Shown piece by piece: positions 8,248 through 17,017 of a stretch of DNA of 47,933 nucleotides. The DNA lies in the NCBI GenBank assembly GCA_963629395.1, contig CAVGIV010000011.1, positions 1 through 47,933 on the forward strand, read 5' to 3'. The position numbers and the translations under genes are program-made. How positions within the stretch are numbered: position 1 is the stretch's first letter; each line of letters opens with the position of its first letter. The notes beneath the pieces were generated by a model. That model was not told the DNA's origin. It did not search any database and was given only the letters and a program-made list of their open reading frames with translations. This DNA is from CAG-791 sp963629395. GTDB lineage: Bacteria > Bacillota > Clostridia > Lachnospirales > Lachnospiraceae.

Positions 8248-9558
8248 ATGAAGAAAAGAGTAATGGCAATGGTGTTGGCGGCAGCAATGTGCCTGTCTAT
8301 GACGGCATGCGCAGATTCCGGCAGCGGCGACAGTGGTTCTGACAGCGGCAGCGCTGCATCTGCTGCATCGGGGGACGGCTCGGTTTCCATCACCATCTTC
8401 AATTCCAAGATGGAGGTGCAGGAGCAGTTCGAAGAGATGGCTGCTGAGTACAGCGAGAAGAAGGGCGTTAATGTTGAGGTTTACTACAACAGCGACACGG
8501 TAGCATCTCATATCGCAACCAAGTACGCATCCGGCGATCCTTACACTATGGCAATGGTGGACGCGAAGGATATCTACACACTGGCCGGCGAGTATGCAAC
8601 GGATCTCAGCGGTGAGGACTGGGTCGACAAGACGGAATACGCCATTTCGGTAGACGGCAAGGTGGTTGGCTTCCCGCTTTGCATCGAGGCCAGAGGCATC
8701 ATGTACAACGCAGATGCGATTGAGACGATTACCGGTGAGACCTTTAATCCGGATGATTACAAGACACTGGATGCCTTCAAGGAGCTGTGTGACAAGCTGG
8801 TGGCCGGCGGAATGGAAGCACCTACCGGCATCATGAAGGAGGACTGGTCTCTGGCAGCGCATTACCTCGCAGAGGTTTATGAGCAGCAGCCTGATCCGGA
8901 TGCATATGTAAACGGGCTGGCAGCAGGAACAGAGAAGCTCTCTGGGAATGACAAGTTTGAGTCCCTGATGGATACCTTTGATGTTCTTCGGACCTACAAC
9001 TACGCAGCCGGATCTCCGGTGGCAGCAGAGCGTGAGGTATCCGAGCAGAAGCTGGCAGAGGGAGAAATTGCCTTCATGTTCGGCGGCAACTGGGACTGGA
9101 CGATGATCAATGCCTATGAGTACAGCGAGAACATGGGAATGATGCCGGTTCCGCAGAACACAAGCGACGGCAGCAACGAGAAGCTGGTCGGCGGCGGTTC
9201 CAAATATTTCTTCATCGATTCCTCTGACAATACATCGGAGGAGCAGAGACAGGCGGCAAAGGACTTCCTGAACTGGCTTGTAAGTGATGAGGAAGGAAAC
9301 GCATTCCTGACCGAGAAGTGCGCACTGGTTCCGGCTTACAGCAACATTGACTGCTCTGCTCTGGATCCGCTGTCTCAGTCGGTTAAGAAGTACGCAGATG
9401 CAGGCTCTCTGATTGCCAACTACAACTATCTTCCGGATGATCACATCACGGTGGCCGGCGGCATCATGCAGAAGTACCTGGCAGGCGAAGAGGACAGAGC
9501 TGCTTTTGCCTCGGAGCTGGAGACCTACTGGGCAGGCGCTACGGTTGTAGCACACTGA
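8248..9558 (+). CDS. Sugar ABC transporter substrate-binding lipoprotein
   Basis: 436 residues of the family 1 extracellular solute-binding proteins. A lipoprotein signal peptide ends in MTAC with lipidated Cys21, followed by a Gly/Ser/Asp-rich linker to about 43. AGGAGGG sits just upstream of the ATG. The protein would capture sugar outside the membrane and hand it to the two permeases downstream (9676-11477). The amylosucrase and GH32 genes in the same run point to sucrose or a short fructooligosaccharide as ligand; this is inferred from context, not from binding residues. It is controlled by LacI-type operators at 8014 and 8116. Confidence 0.88.
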   Translation: MKKRVMAMVLAAAMCLSMTACADSGSGDSGSDSGSAASAASGDGSVSITIFNSKMEVQEQFEEMAAEYSEKKGVNVEVYYNSDTVASHIATKYASGDPYTMAMVDAKDIYTLAGEYATDLSGEDWVDKTEYAISVDGKVVGFPLCIEARGIMYNADAIETITGETFNPDDYKTLDAFKELCDKLVAGGMEAPTGIMKEDWSLAAHYLAEVYEQQPDPDAYVNGLAAGTEKLSGNDKFESLMDTFDVLRTYNYAAGSPVAAEREVSEQKLAEGEIAFMFGGNWDWTMINAYEYSENMGMMPVPQNTSDGSNEKLVGGGSKYFFIDSSDNTSEEQRQAAKDFLNWLVSDEEGNAFLTEKCALVPAYSNIDCSALDPLSQSVKKYADAGSLIANYNYLPDDHITVAGGIMQKYLAGEEDRAAFASELETYWAGATVVAH

Positions 9559-9571
9559 GTGGGATCTAGAA

Positions 9572-9644
9572 GTATCGCAGCTGTTCAGCGCACATCGAGG
9601 GCTTCCGTTTGAAAACCTGGGAGTGGCTGTACTGAACAGAGATA
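9572..9644. repeat. Short MITE-like palindromic element
   Basis: The outer ends GTATCGCAGCTGTTCAGCGC and GTACTGAACAGAGATA are imperfect inverted repeats related to GTATCTGTTCAGCACC. The interior ACATCGAGG also occurs, in reverse, in the 47721-47908 element. It lies between the binding-protein and permease genes, where a stem could stabilise the upstream mRNA. Confidence 0.4.
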
Positions 9645-9675
9645 AGTTTTAGCATCAGCAAGGGGATTTGATTGG

Positions 9676-10623
9676 ATGTATCAGTCTGGCGGAGAAGGAG
9701 CAGGGGCCGCTCCGCCGGGCCTTGTAAGAAGAGGGAAGACNNNNNNNNNNNNNNNNNNNNNNNNNNNNNNNNNNNNNNNNNNNNNNNNNNNNNNNNNNNN
9801 NNNNNNNNNNNNNNNNNNNNNNNNNNNNNNNNNNNNNNNNNNNNNNNNNNNNNNNNNNNNNNNNNNNNNNNNNNNNNNNNNNNNNNNNNNNNNNNNNNNN
9901 NNNNNNNNNNNNNNNNNNNNNNNNNNNNNNNNNNNNNNNNNNNNNNNNNNNNNNNNNNNNNNNNNNNNNNNNNNNNNNNNNNNNNNNNNNNNNNNNNNNN
10001 NNNNNNNNNNNNNNNNNNNNNNNNNNNNNNNNNNNNNNNNNNNNNNNNNNNNNNNNNNNNNNNNNNNNNNNNNNNNNNNNNNNNNNNNNNNNNNNNNNNN
10101 NNNNNNNNNNNNNNNNNNNNNNNNNNNNNNNNNNNNNNNNNNNNNNNNNNNNNNNNNNNNNNNNNNNNNNNNNNNNNNNNNNNNNNNNNNNNNNNNNNNN
10201 NNNNNNNNNNNNNNNNNNNNNNNNNNNNNNNNNNNNNNNNNNNNNNNNNNNNNNNNNNNNNNNNNNNNNNNNNNNNNNNNNNNNNNNNNNNNNNNNNNNN
10301 NNNNNNNNNNNNNNNNNNNNNNNNNNNNNNNNNNNNNNNNNNNNNNNNNNNNNNNNNNNNNNNNNNNNNNNNNNNNNNNNNNNNNNNNNNNNNNNNNNNN
10401 NNNNNNNNNNNNNNNNNNNNNNNNNNNNNNNNNNNNNNNNNNNNNNNNNNNNNNNNNNNNNNNNNNNNNCTCGGTGCTGGCGGCAATGCATGTGTACAAT
10501 CAGGCCTTCAAGTATAAGAACTACGGAACCGGTCAGGCGGAAGCTCTGGTACTCTTTGTTGTCTGCGCGGTGATCGGCGGACTGCAGGTCTACATCGGTA
10601 AGAAGGGGGAGGTACAGGCATGA
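9676..10623 (+). CDS. Sugar ABC transporter permease, MalF/UgpA-like (interrupted by assembly gap)
   Basis: Only the N-terminal 21 residues and the last 50 or so are readable; 9741-10469 is N. The visible C-terminus is a membrane helix ending GGLQVYIGKKGEVQA, as in MalF/UgpA-type permeases, and the gene stands between a binding protein and a second permease. The start at 9676 follows AGGGGA. The implied 315 residues is the normal family length and the frame is kept across the gap, so the gap size is probably about right. The stop overlaps the next gene's ATG. Confidence 0.75.
   Translation: MYQSGGEGAGAAPPGLVRRGKXXXXXXXXXXXXXXXXXXXXXXXXXXXXXXXXXXXXXXXXXXXXXXXXXXXXXXXXXXXXXXXXXXXXXXXXXXXXXXXXXXXXXXXXXXXXXXXXXXXXXXXXXXXXXXXXXXXXXXXXXXXXXXXXXXXXXXXXXXXXXXXXXXXXXXXXXXXXXXXXXXXXXXXXXXXXXXXXXXXXXXXXXXXXXXXXXXXXXXXXXXXXXXXXXXXXXXXXXXXXXXXXXXXXXXXXXXXXXXXXXXXXSVLAAMHVYNQAFKYKNYGTGQAEALVLFVVCAVIGGLQVYIGKKGEVQA
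9741..10469. other. Assembly gap (729 N)
   Basis: A run of undetermined bases inside the first permease gene. Nothing can be said about its content beyond the frame being preserved. Confidence 0.99.
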
Positions 10624-11477
10624 ATCAGAACGAAAAAGCAGCAGCTCAGAAAAGCGTTTGGCGCGTCCTGAAATTTGTTGTATTGATCCTGATGCTGGTA
10701 ATCTTTGTCTTCCCGTTCTTTATGGTCATCATCAATGTATTCAAGACCAAGGCGGACATTACCAGCAATCCGCTGGCTCTTGTGGGAGCCCATGGATTCA
10801 CGCTGAAGAACTTCCCTTCGGCTGTTAAGAAGATGAACTTCTACAGCGCATTCGGGAATTCCTTCATAATTACGGTAGCATCCACGGTGTTCACCATTCT
10901 GCTGTCCTCGATGACGGCATGGATTATGGTTCGCCGCAAGTGGAAGGTAACCAATCTTTTGTTTGCCATGATGATCGCTTCCATGGTTATTCCTTTTCAG
11001 GTTCTGATGATCCCGCTGGTGTCTATTTACGGCGGTATGCTGGGCATTCTGAACCATCGGCTGACACTGATCTTCATGCATGTGGGATTCTCTTTATCTA
11101 TGGCAACATTCATGTTCCACGGTGCCATTCACACCAACGTGCCGATTGCGCTGGAGGAGGCCGGAACCATTGACGGGTGCTCCAGCTGGCAGATTTACTG
11201 GAAGATCGTATTCCCGATGCTCAAGCCTACCATTGCGACTGTGGCGATCATTGACGCAATGGCGTTCTGGAACGATTACCTTCTTCCGAGTCTGATCCTC
11301 GGCAGAAAAGAGCTCTACACGCTCCCCATTGCAACGCAGGTGTTCTACGGAACCTTCTCTACGGATATCGGTTTGATCATGGCAGCCCTTCTTCTGGCAA
11401 TGCTGCCGATTCTGATCCTGTATCTGTTCCTGCAGCGCTACATCGTAGAAGGTGTGACGGCGGGCGCAGTGAAGTGA
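10620..11477 (+). CDS. Sugar ABC transporter permease, MalG-like
   Basis: 285 residues with about six membrane helices and the cytoplasmic EAA loop EEAGTIDGCSSWQIYWKIVFP (near 178-198), which docks the ATPase. It starts in an ATGA overlap with the first permease gene behind GGGGGAGG, so the two are translated together. The pair forms the membrane channel of a carbohydrate uptake (CUT1) importer. No ATPase is encoded in the operon. As in many Gram-positive CUT1 systems, a shared MsmK/MsiK-type ATPase elsewhere in the genome is expected. Confidence 0.9.
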   Translation: MNQNEKAAAQKSVWRVLKFVVLILMLVIFVFPFFMVIINVFKTKADITSNPLALVGAHGFTLKNFPSAVKKMNFYSAFGNSFIITVASTVFTILLSSMTAWIMVRRKWKVTNLLFAMMIASMVIPFQVLMIPLVSIYGGMLGILNHRLTLIFMHVGFSLSMATFMFHGAIHTNVPIALEEAGTIDGCSSWQIYWKIVFPMLKPTIATVAIIDAMAFWNDYLLPSLILGRKELYTLPIATQVFYGTFSTDIGLIMAALLLAMLPILILYLFLQRYIVEGVTAGAVK

Positions 11478-11520
11478 TGAAGTAAAGAGTAAAGCGGATG
11501 GCGGAAGGCAGGCGGCGAAC

Positions 11521-13413
11521 ATGAAAAGCAGCATTCAGGAACAATCAGGGCAGAATGATTTTCAGCGGCGGCTGGCTGCCCGCAGCGATGAGCTGAAATG
11601 GCTGTACATGGAGCTCTACCATGGACAGACAGACAACTATTACAACCTTTGCAGGTCCATGGAGACGTTTTACAACGAACGCGGGGAGGCCCTGAAGGCC
11701 TCGGATCTGCAGCGGGAGGCAAAGCCCTCCTGGTACCTGCAAAACGATCTTGTCGGGATGATGCTCTACACCGAAAACTTTGCGGGGAACCTGCAGGGCG
11801 TGCGCAGACATCTGGACTATCTGGAGAAGAGCGGAATCAATTATCTGCACCTGATGCCTCTTCTGGACACGCCGGAGGGCAGAAGCGACGGCGGATATGC
11901 GGTGGCAGATTTTCGAAAGGTGCTGCCGAGTCTGGGGACGATGGAGGATCTGTCGGCACTGACGCAGGATTGCCACGACCGGGGGATCTGTGTCTGTCTG
12001 GATTATGTTATGAATCACACGTCCGAGGAGCATGAGTGGGCAAGACGTGCCCGGGCGGGCGAAAGAGAGTATCAGGACCGCTATTTTTTCTATGACGATT
12101 ATGGACTGCCGGCACAGTTTGAACGCACTGTGCCGGAGGTCTTCCCGAAGACGGCACCGGGGAATTTCACCTATCTTCCGGAACTTGGCAAATATGTGAT
12201 GACCTCGTTCTATCCATATCAATGGGATCTGAACTATTGGAATCCGGTGGTCTTCAATGAAATGGCAGGAAACCTCCTGTATCTTGCCAATCGCGGAATT
12301 GACATCATTCGCATCGATGCGGTTCCCTATATCTGGAAACAGCTGGGGACCAACTGCCGGAATCTTCCGCAGGTTCATACCATTGTGCGTATGATTCGTC
12401 TGATTACAGAGATTGTGTGCCCCGGTGTGCTTCTCCTGGGCGAGGTGGTGATGGAGCCGAAGGAGCTGGCTCCGTATTTTGGAACACCGCAGAAGCCGGA
12501 ATGCCATATGCTCTACAACGCAACGACGATGTGCACGCTGTGGCATACGGTAGCTACAAGAGATGTATCGCTTTTGCGCTATCAGACAGATCAGGTCGTC
12601 GGACTTCCGAAGACCTACGGCTTTTTAAACTACATTCGCTGCCACGATGATATTGGCTGGGGATTGGATTTTAAGTTTCTCGAGCAAAAGGGAATGAAGG
12701 AAGTGGCGCACAAGCGCTTCCTGAACGATTATTTCCTGGGCAAATACGATTTCAGCACCAGCACCGGCGAGCTGTACAACGAGGATCCTGTAACCGGAGA
12801 CGCAAGATTCTGCGGGACCACGGCGTCCATGTGCGGCGTTGAGCGAGGAGGCTTCGAAGAGAATCCGGAGAAGGTCGCAGTCGGCATCCGGCTGGATCTG
12901 ATGCTGCATGCATTCCTTTTGTTCCAGTCGGGAATTCCCGTGATCTACAGCGGGGATGAAATCGCGGCGGTAAATGACTGGACGTATCATCAGGATCCGC
13001 TGAAGGCAGAGGACTCCCGTTATATCCATCGCGGGAAGTTCAACTGGGAGGCGGCAAAGCGGATTTCGGATCCGGCCTCGACTGAGGGCAGAATGCATCA
13101 GGGTCTGTGCACACTGGAAAAAGCGCGCCGGGGAGACGATATTTTTGACGGCGATGCCGACGTATACACCATTGAAACGCACAATGGGTCTGTGCTGGGA
13201 ATGATCCGCATCAAAGGGAATAAGAGGATGATCGGTCTGTTTAATTTTTCGGAGCAGGCACAGGACGTGTGGATTGTGGAGTTCGCTGACGGCTATCGGG
13301 ATTATCTGAGTGAGGATACGAAGGAAAAGCCGGTGGCACTGAGACTGAAGCCCTATGAATATATCTGGGCGATTCATGAAGATCCGGCTGCCGCTTCGGG
13401 AAACGCTGATTAA
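11521..13413 (+). CDS. Amylosucrase-type GH13 glucosyltransferase/sucrase
   Basis: 630 residues, the length of Neisseria amylosucrase (about 636). The GH13 catalytic triad is visible: nucleophile Asp266 in IRIDAVPYIWKQLGT, acid/base Glu308 in LLLGEVV, and Asp376 in YIRCHDDIGW. The IDA-IWKQ-GT and R-HDDIGW contexts are characteristic of amylosucrases rather than ordinary alpha-amylases. Amylosucrases split sucrose, release fructose and build an alpha-1,4-glucan; related enzymes mainly hydrolyse sucrose. With no obvious signal peptide it acts on imported sugar, matching the ABC transporter upstream and GH32 downstream. The ribosome binding site is weak (GGAAGG). Whether it polymerises or hydrolyses cannot be told from sequence alone. 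Confidence 0.85.
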   Translation: MKSSIQEQSGQNDFQRRLAARSDELKWLYMELYHGQTDNYYNLCRSMETFYNERGEALKASDLQREAKPSWYLQNDLVGMMLYTENFAGNLQGVRRHLDYLEKSGINYLHLMPLLDTPEGRSDGGYAVADFRKVLPSLGTMEDLSALTQDCHDRGICVCLDYVMNHTSEEHEWARRARAGEREYQDRYFFYDDYGLPAQFERTVPEVFPKTAPGNFTYLPELGKYVMTSFYPYQWDLNYWNPVVFNEMAGNLLYLANRGIDIIRIDAVPYIWKQLGTNCRNLPQVHTIVRMIRLITEIVCPGVLLLGEVVMEPKELAPYFGTPQKPECHMLYNATTMCTLWHTVATRDVSLLRYQTDQVVGLPKTYGFLNYIRCHDDIGWGLDFKFLEQKGMKEVAHKRFLNDYFLGKYDFSTSTGELYNEDPVTGDARFCGTTASMCGVERGGFEENPEKVAVGIRLDLMLHAFLLFQSGIPVIYSGDEIAAVNDWTYHQDPLKAEDSRYIHRGKFNWEAAKRISDPASTEGRMHQGLCTLEKARRGDDIFDGDADVYTIETHNGSVLGMIRIKGNKRMIGLFNFSEQAQDVWIVEFADGYRDYLSEDTKEKPVALRLKPYEYIWAIHEDPAAASGNAD

Positions 13414-13426
13414 GGAAGACGAAACT

Positions 13427-14734
13427 ATGCAGAATACATTGCACCTGAAAGCGCCCGGCGGATGGATCAATGATCCCAACGGCTTTATCTATTACAAAGG
13501 GCGGTATCACCTGTTTTATCAATATTTCCCCTATGAACCGCAGTGGGGAACCATGCACTGGGGGCATGCCGTCAGTGCGGATTTAATTCACTGGAAGCAT
13601 CTTGGCGTCGCACTCTACCCCACCCGGAGCTTCGACGCCAACGGTGTTTTCTCCGGAAGCGCCATTGAAAAGGATGGCAGGATGCAGCTGTACTACACGG
13701 CGGTCCGGTATGACGAAGAGGATCCGGAGAATATACATGTGGCCAGAGATGGCAAAAATACGCAGTCCCAGGCCATGATCATCTCGGAGGATGGTTTTAC
13801 CTTCGACAATCTGCATGGCAAAATGCCGATCATCCCCTCCTATTGCGACACCGCCATTGGGGATCCCCAGGACTTCCGGGATCCCAAGGTATGGCGGGAC
13901 AAAGAGGGTTATCATATGTGTCTTGCGAGCACGCATCTGCAGCAGGAAGGCGTGCTGCTGCTGTATAAGAGCAGCGACAGCCTGAACTGGGAATACCAGA
14001 ATCGCCTGCAGGATAAGAGACTTGGAAGATGTCTGGAGTGTCCGGATCTGTTCGAGCTGGACGGACAATATGTGCTGATCTGTTCTCCGATGGGGAACAT
14101 GAAGGATACAGAGTACCCGGAGAGCCAGAGCACGATACAGCCGGTGGAATTTAATCCGGCAACGGGAACGGTTTTACTCGGCGGCAGGGAGAAATTCCTG
14201 GACTATGGCTTCGATCTTTATGCGCCGCAGACGAATCTGGATGCAGAAGGAAGACGAACGGTCATTGCGTGGATCCGTATGCCGGCTCCGCAGCAGGCAG
14301 AGGACAATGAGGCCTCCGGCGGAAAGAGCTGGAACGGAATGATGTGCCTGCCGCGAGAGGTAAAGTGGCGAAGCGGGGAGCTGGTGACCCCAGTACACCC
14401 GAGTGTACGAATGTTCTTTGCAGATGCGGCCTACAGGAAGACGCAGGAGAAGGTCGACCTGTGGGAGAAGGAAGGCCGCGGCAGGATGGTGGCGTCCCTG
14501 GAGGAAGGGGAGAGTCTTCTGGCAGGAGGGATCCGCATTCGGTTAAAAAACGGCTGTGTCTGCACAGATCGGACGGGGTGTCTTCCGAAGGGAGCGGCCT
14601 GGCACACGAAATGCCGCACACCGGAGGTGGGCGACCACTGCCGGCTTGAGATCTTTATTGAACGGAATCTGGTGGAGATCTTTGTTAACGACGGAGAGTA
14701 TGTTATCAGCAATGTGATTTATCCCCCGAGCTGA
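13427..14734 (+). CDS. GH32 sucrose/fructan hydrolase (beta-fructofuranosidase)
   Basis: 435 residues. The GH32 five-blade propeller carries nucleophile motif WINDPNG (about 12-18), FRDPKV with the transition-state Asp (about 153-158) and ECPDL with the acid/base Glu (about 204-208). A C-terminal beta-sandwich follows. There is no signal peptide, so it acts in the cytoplasm on imported sucrose or fructooligosaccharide. ATG at 13427 follows AAGGA, 13 bp after the amylosucrase stop; a longer in-frame reading would run into the upstream gene. It completes the sucrose block: one enzyme may bank glucose as glucan while this one hydrolyses the beta-fructosidic bond. Confidence 0.92.
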   Translation: MQNTLHLKAPGGWINDPNGFIYYKGRYHLFYQYFPYEPQWGTMHWGHAVSADLIHWKHLGVALYPTRSFDANGVFSGSAIEKDGRMQLYYTAVRYDEEDPENIHVARDGKNTQSQAMIISEDGFTFDNLHGKMPIIPSYCDTAIGDPQDFRDPKVWRDKEGYHMCLASTHLQQEGVLLLYKSSDSLNWEYQNRLQDKRLGRCLECPDLFELDGQYVLICSPMGNMKDTEYPESQSTIQPVEFNPATGTVLLGGREKFLDYGFDLYAPQTNLDAEGRRTVIAWIRMPAPQQAEDNEASGGKSWNGMMCLPREVKWRSGELVTPVHPSVRMFFADAAYRKTQEKVDLWEKEGRGRMVASLEEGESLLAGGIRIRLKNGCVCTDRTGCLPKGAAWHTKCRTPEVGDHCRLEIFIERNLVEIFVNDGEYVISNVIYPPS

Positions 14735-14752
14735 TTGGAATTGGAAAAGATG

Positions 14753-14775
14753 GTAACTCTTCAGAGCCAAGCAAA
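14753..14775 (+). repeat. Left-end remnant of the IS66-type MITE
   Basis: GTAACTCTTCAGAGCC followed by AAGCAAA matches the left terminus at 44424-44446 with one mismatch over the repeat. No matching right end follows, so this is a truncated copy. Confidence 0.5.
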
Positions 14776-14844
14776 AAGGCTCCTATCATGACCGGGACAT
14801 TTTCACTTATGGCTTATACGCGTGTCTTGTGCGTGAAAAAGCGC

Positions 14845-14873
14845 TTGACGTGCAGGGAACAGGATGATATAAC
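14845..14873 (+). promoter_or_regulatory. Promoter of the peptide importer operon
   Basis: TTGACG (14845-14850), a 17-bp spacer and TATAAC (14868-14873) form a near-consensus sigma-A promoter. It lies about 220 bp before the binding-protein ATG and upstream of an intrinsic terminator. Confidence 0.65.
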
Positions 14874-14879
14874 TGTCCA

Positions 14880-15041
14880 CATCGACGGATGAATACGTGT
14901 ATACAATCGCAAGACGATTGGAACACAGGTGATCAGGGTATTCACCGGATTGCAATTGAACCAGGAAGTTGCATCAGGAATAGCAGCGGCAAGGGTGTCG
15001 TTTTTCTCACTGAAAAGAGAGAAAAGCGGCACTCTTTTTTT
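14880..15041 (+). promoter_or_regulatory. Structured leader with intrinsic terminator (candidate attenuator or riboswitch)
   Basis: Between the promoter and the binding-protein gene the leader can form a CAATCG/CGATTG hairpin, extended by GTGT/ACAC, then a GGTGA/TCACC hairpin. It ends in a 16-bp stem (14993-15008 with 15019-15034, four wobble pairs) followed by seven T. A terminator placed between promoter and start codon is the layout of attenuators and riboswitches. No known aptamer was recognised and a T-box core is not present. It may simply end read-through from the sucrose operon. Confidence 0.5.
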
Positions 15042-15094
15042 GTTCGAATATCGAACGATAGAGCTGGCGAAAGGCACAAAGAGGAGGAACTATT

Positions 15095-16804
15095 ATGAGA
15101 AGACAATGGAGTGCGGCAGTAAGCGTTGCACTGGCAGCAGCAATGCTGGCTGGGTGCGGTGCATCATCTACGTCCGGCAGCCAGGATTCATCGGCAGCAG
15201 GAACGGATACGCAGGCAGCGGATACAGCGAGCAGCGAGGCGGCGTCCTCGACATCGGCATCCGCAGATGCGGGAACTCTGCGTCTGGCATGGACCTCGGA
15301 CATTCAGACGCTGGACGTACAGACCACCAGTGCGAACTACATGATTCCGATGAACGTATTCGATCGTCTGTTTGAGATTCAGCTCAACGACGACGGAACA
15401 ACCGAGCTGGTTCCGAGCCTCGTGAAGGAATATACCGTCAGCGATGATGGTCTTACCTATCAGTTTACGCTGCGGGATGACGTGAAGTTCTCGGATGGAA
15501 CGCCCCTGACGGCAAGCGATGTGGAATTTACACTGGTTCGCCTTCTGGCACTTGATACGAGTGTCAATACAGACTTTGCTTCCTGCATCCTCGGCGCAGA
15601 TGAGCTGATTGGGCAGGAGGGCTACAGCTATGATGACAAGGTGGAGGGAATTGAGGTTACCGATGATACACATCTGACGGTAACGCTGGCCTATCCTTTC
15701 GCAGGCTTTTTGTATGAGCTGGCAACACCGGCCGGATGTATTTATTCCAGAGCTGCTGTAGAGGCTGCCGGCGATGACTATGGCAATGATTACACCGCAG
15801 CAATCGGATCCGGTCCCTATGTAATCACCGGATGGACCAGAGACAGCAGCCTGACACTGGCACTGAATGAGAACTACTGGGGCGAGGAGCCGAGCGTTAA
15901 GAACGTGGATATTCAGATCGTTCCGGATGCGTCGACCATCAACATGATGTTCCAGAACGGAGAGATCGACATTCTGGACTGCGATAATCTGGATTCTTCG
16001 GTTGTAGAGTCTACGTATAAGACGACGTACGCAGATCAGATCGTATCGGCAAACCGGCTGGCAACCACCTATCTCATCATGAATGAGAACGATCAGTATC
16101 TCAGCGATGTCAACGTTCGTAAGGCAGTTCAGCTGGCAATCGATCGTCAGAGCATTCTGGATACGGTTTACAGCGGCGACGGCGCTCTGTGCGACGGTAT
16201 TTATCCGAAGGGCCTCATCGGCTACAGCGAAGAGAACCAGGGCTGGCTGACCTATGATCCGGATGCGGCCAAGAAGCTTCTCGAGGATGCCGGCTACGCA
16301 GATGGCGAGATTAAGATGGAGCTTGCATCCGACAGCTCCGCTTCCTCCAGCGTATCCTTGGTGCTGCAGATGGTACAGGCAAACCTGCAGGCCATCGGCA
16401 TCGATGCATCGATCGTCTCCTATGACGAAGCAAGCTGGCTGGCACTTCGCAAGTCCGGCGAGATGAATTCCTTCGTTGCAACCTGGACAGCAGACTTCAA
16501 CGATCCGGATAACTTCATCTACACCTTCTTCGGTAATGCAGAGAAGTCCAAGATCCGCAGCATCAACTACTACGATGAAGCAACCATGGAGCGTGTAGAG
16601 GCAGCTCGCGCAATTACCGACGAAGATGAAAGACTTGCTGAGTACGATGCTCTGGAGAAGAAGATTGTAGAGGATGATGCAGCATGGGTTCCGCTCTTTG
16701 GCAGAACACACCTGTTCGTAGTCAGCGACCGCATTGCCAAGTTCGTTCCTCACTGGGCAGGATACAGTGATTTCAACGTAGTTGGAGTTACGCTGGCAGA
16801 GTAA
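15095..16804 (+). CDS. Peptide/nickel-type ABC transporter substrate-binding lipoprotein (OppA/DppA-like)
   Basis: 569 residues of the family 5 solute-binding proteins. A lipoprotein signal peptide ends in MLAGC (Cys21), followed by a Ser/Ala/Gly/Asp-rich tether to about 60. The motif LVKEYTVSDDGLTYQFTLRD near 110-130 is the family hallmark. GAGGAGGAAC lies just before the ATG. It is the external receptor of the importer encoded by the next four genes; ligand probably oligopeptides, though members also bind sugars or nickel. A 14-bp hairpin follows its stop and may raise its mRNA level over that of the permeases. Confidence 0.9.
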   Translation: MRRQWSAAVSVALAAAMLAGCGASSTSGSQDSSAAGTDTQAADTASSEAASSTSASADAGTLRLAWTSDIQTLDVQTTSANYMIPMNVFDRLFEIQLNDDGTTELVPSLVKEYTVSDDGLTYQFTLRDDVKFSDGTPLTASDVEFTLVRLLALDTSVNTDFASCILGADELIGQEGYSYDDKVEGIEVTDDTHLTVTLAYPFAGFLYELATPAGCIYSRAAVEAAGDDYGNDYTAAIGSGPYVITGWTRDSSLTLALNENYWGEEPSVKNVDIQIVPDASTINMMFQNGEIDILDCDNLDSSVVESTYKTTYADQIVSANRLATTYLIMNENDQYLSDVNVRKAVQLAIDRQSILDTVYSGDGALCDGIYPKGLIGYSEENQGWLTYDPDAAKKLLEDAGYADGEIKMELASDSSASSSVSLVLQMVQANLQAIGIDASIVSYDEASWLALRKSGEMNSFVATWTADFNDPDNFIYTFFGNAEKSKIRSINYYDEATMERVEAARAITDEDERLAEYDALEKKIVEDDAAWVPLFGRTHLFVVSDRIAKFVPHWAGYSDFNVVGVTLAE

Positions 16805-16855
16805 TTGTCAGACTGCTTTTGACTGTACAGGCGGCCGATTTGTGCAGAACACGCC

Positions 16856-16872
16856 GGATACTGAACGGATAC
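16856..16872 (+). repeat. Possible MITE right-end remnant
   Basis: GGATACTGAACGGATAC resembles the right termini at 21129-21144 (GGCACTGAACGGATAA) and 47893-47908 (GGTGCTGAACAGATAC). No left end was found, so this is a weak call. Confidence 0.3.
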
Positions 16873-16892
16873 ACATAAAGCAGCTATGAAAT

Positions 16893-16923
16893 ATGCTGGC
16901 CGCAGGAAGCCTGCGGCCAGCAT
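16893..16923. promoter_or_regulatory. Perfect 14-bp hairpin between binding-protein and permease genes
   Basis: ATGCTGGCCGCAGG and CCTGCGGCCAGCAT are perfect inverted repeats with a 3-nt loop. There is no T-run, so it is more likely an mRNA-stabilising or partial-termination hairpin that favours the upstream lipoprotein message. Confidence 0.65.
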
Positions 16924-17017
16924 TACGTGATTCTTAGACCAGAACGCCACACGAGTAAAGCAAAGGCTGTGCAGCTTCGGAATATCGCCGGCTGCCGGAA
17001 AGTTTAGAGAGAACGAC

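Noticed and set aside
8074..9555. 493-residue minus-strand frame
   Set aside because: Shadow of the sugar-binding lipoprotein gene, extending through the operator region.
14880..15041. T-box leader
   Set aside because: AAGGGTGTCG only superficially resembles the AGGGTGGNACCGCG core and no specifier stem is visible.
15188..16753. 521-residue minus-strand frame
   Set aside because: Shadow of the peptide-binding lipoprotein; no domain and no start context.
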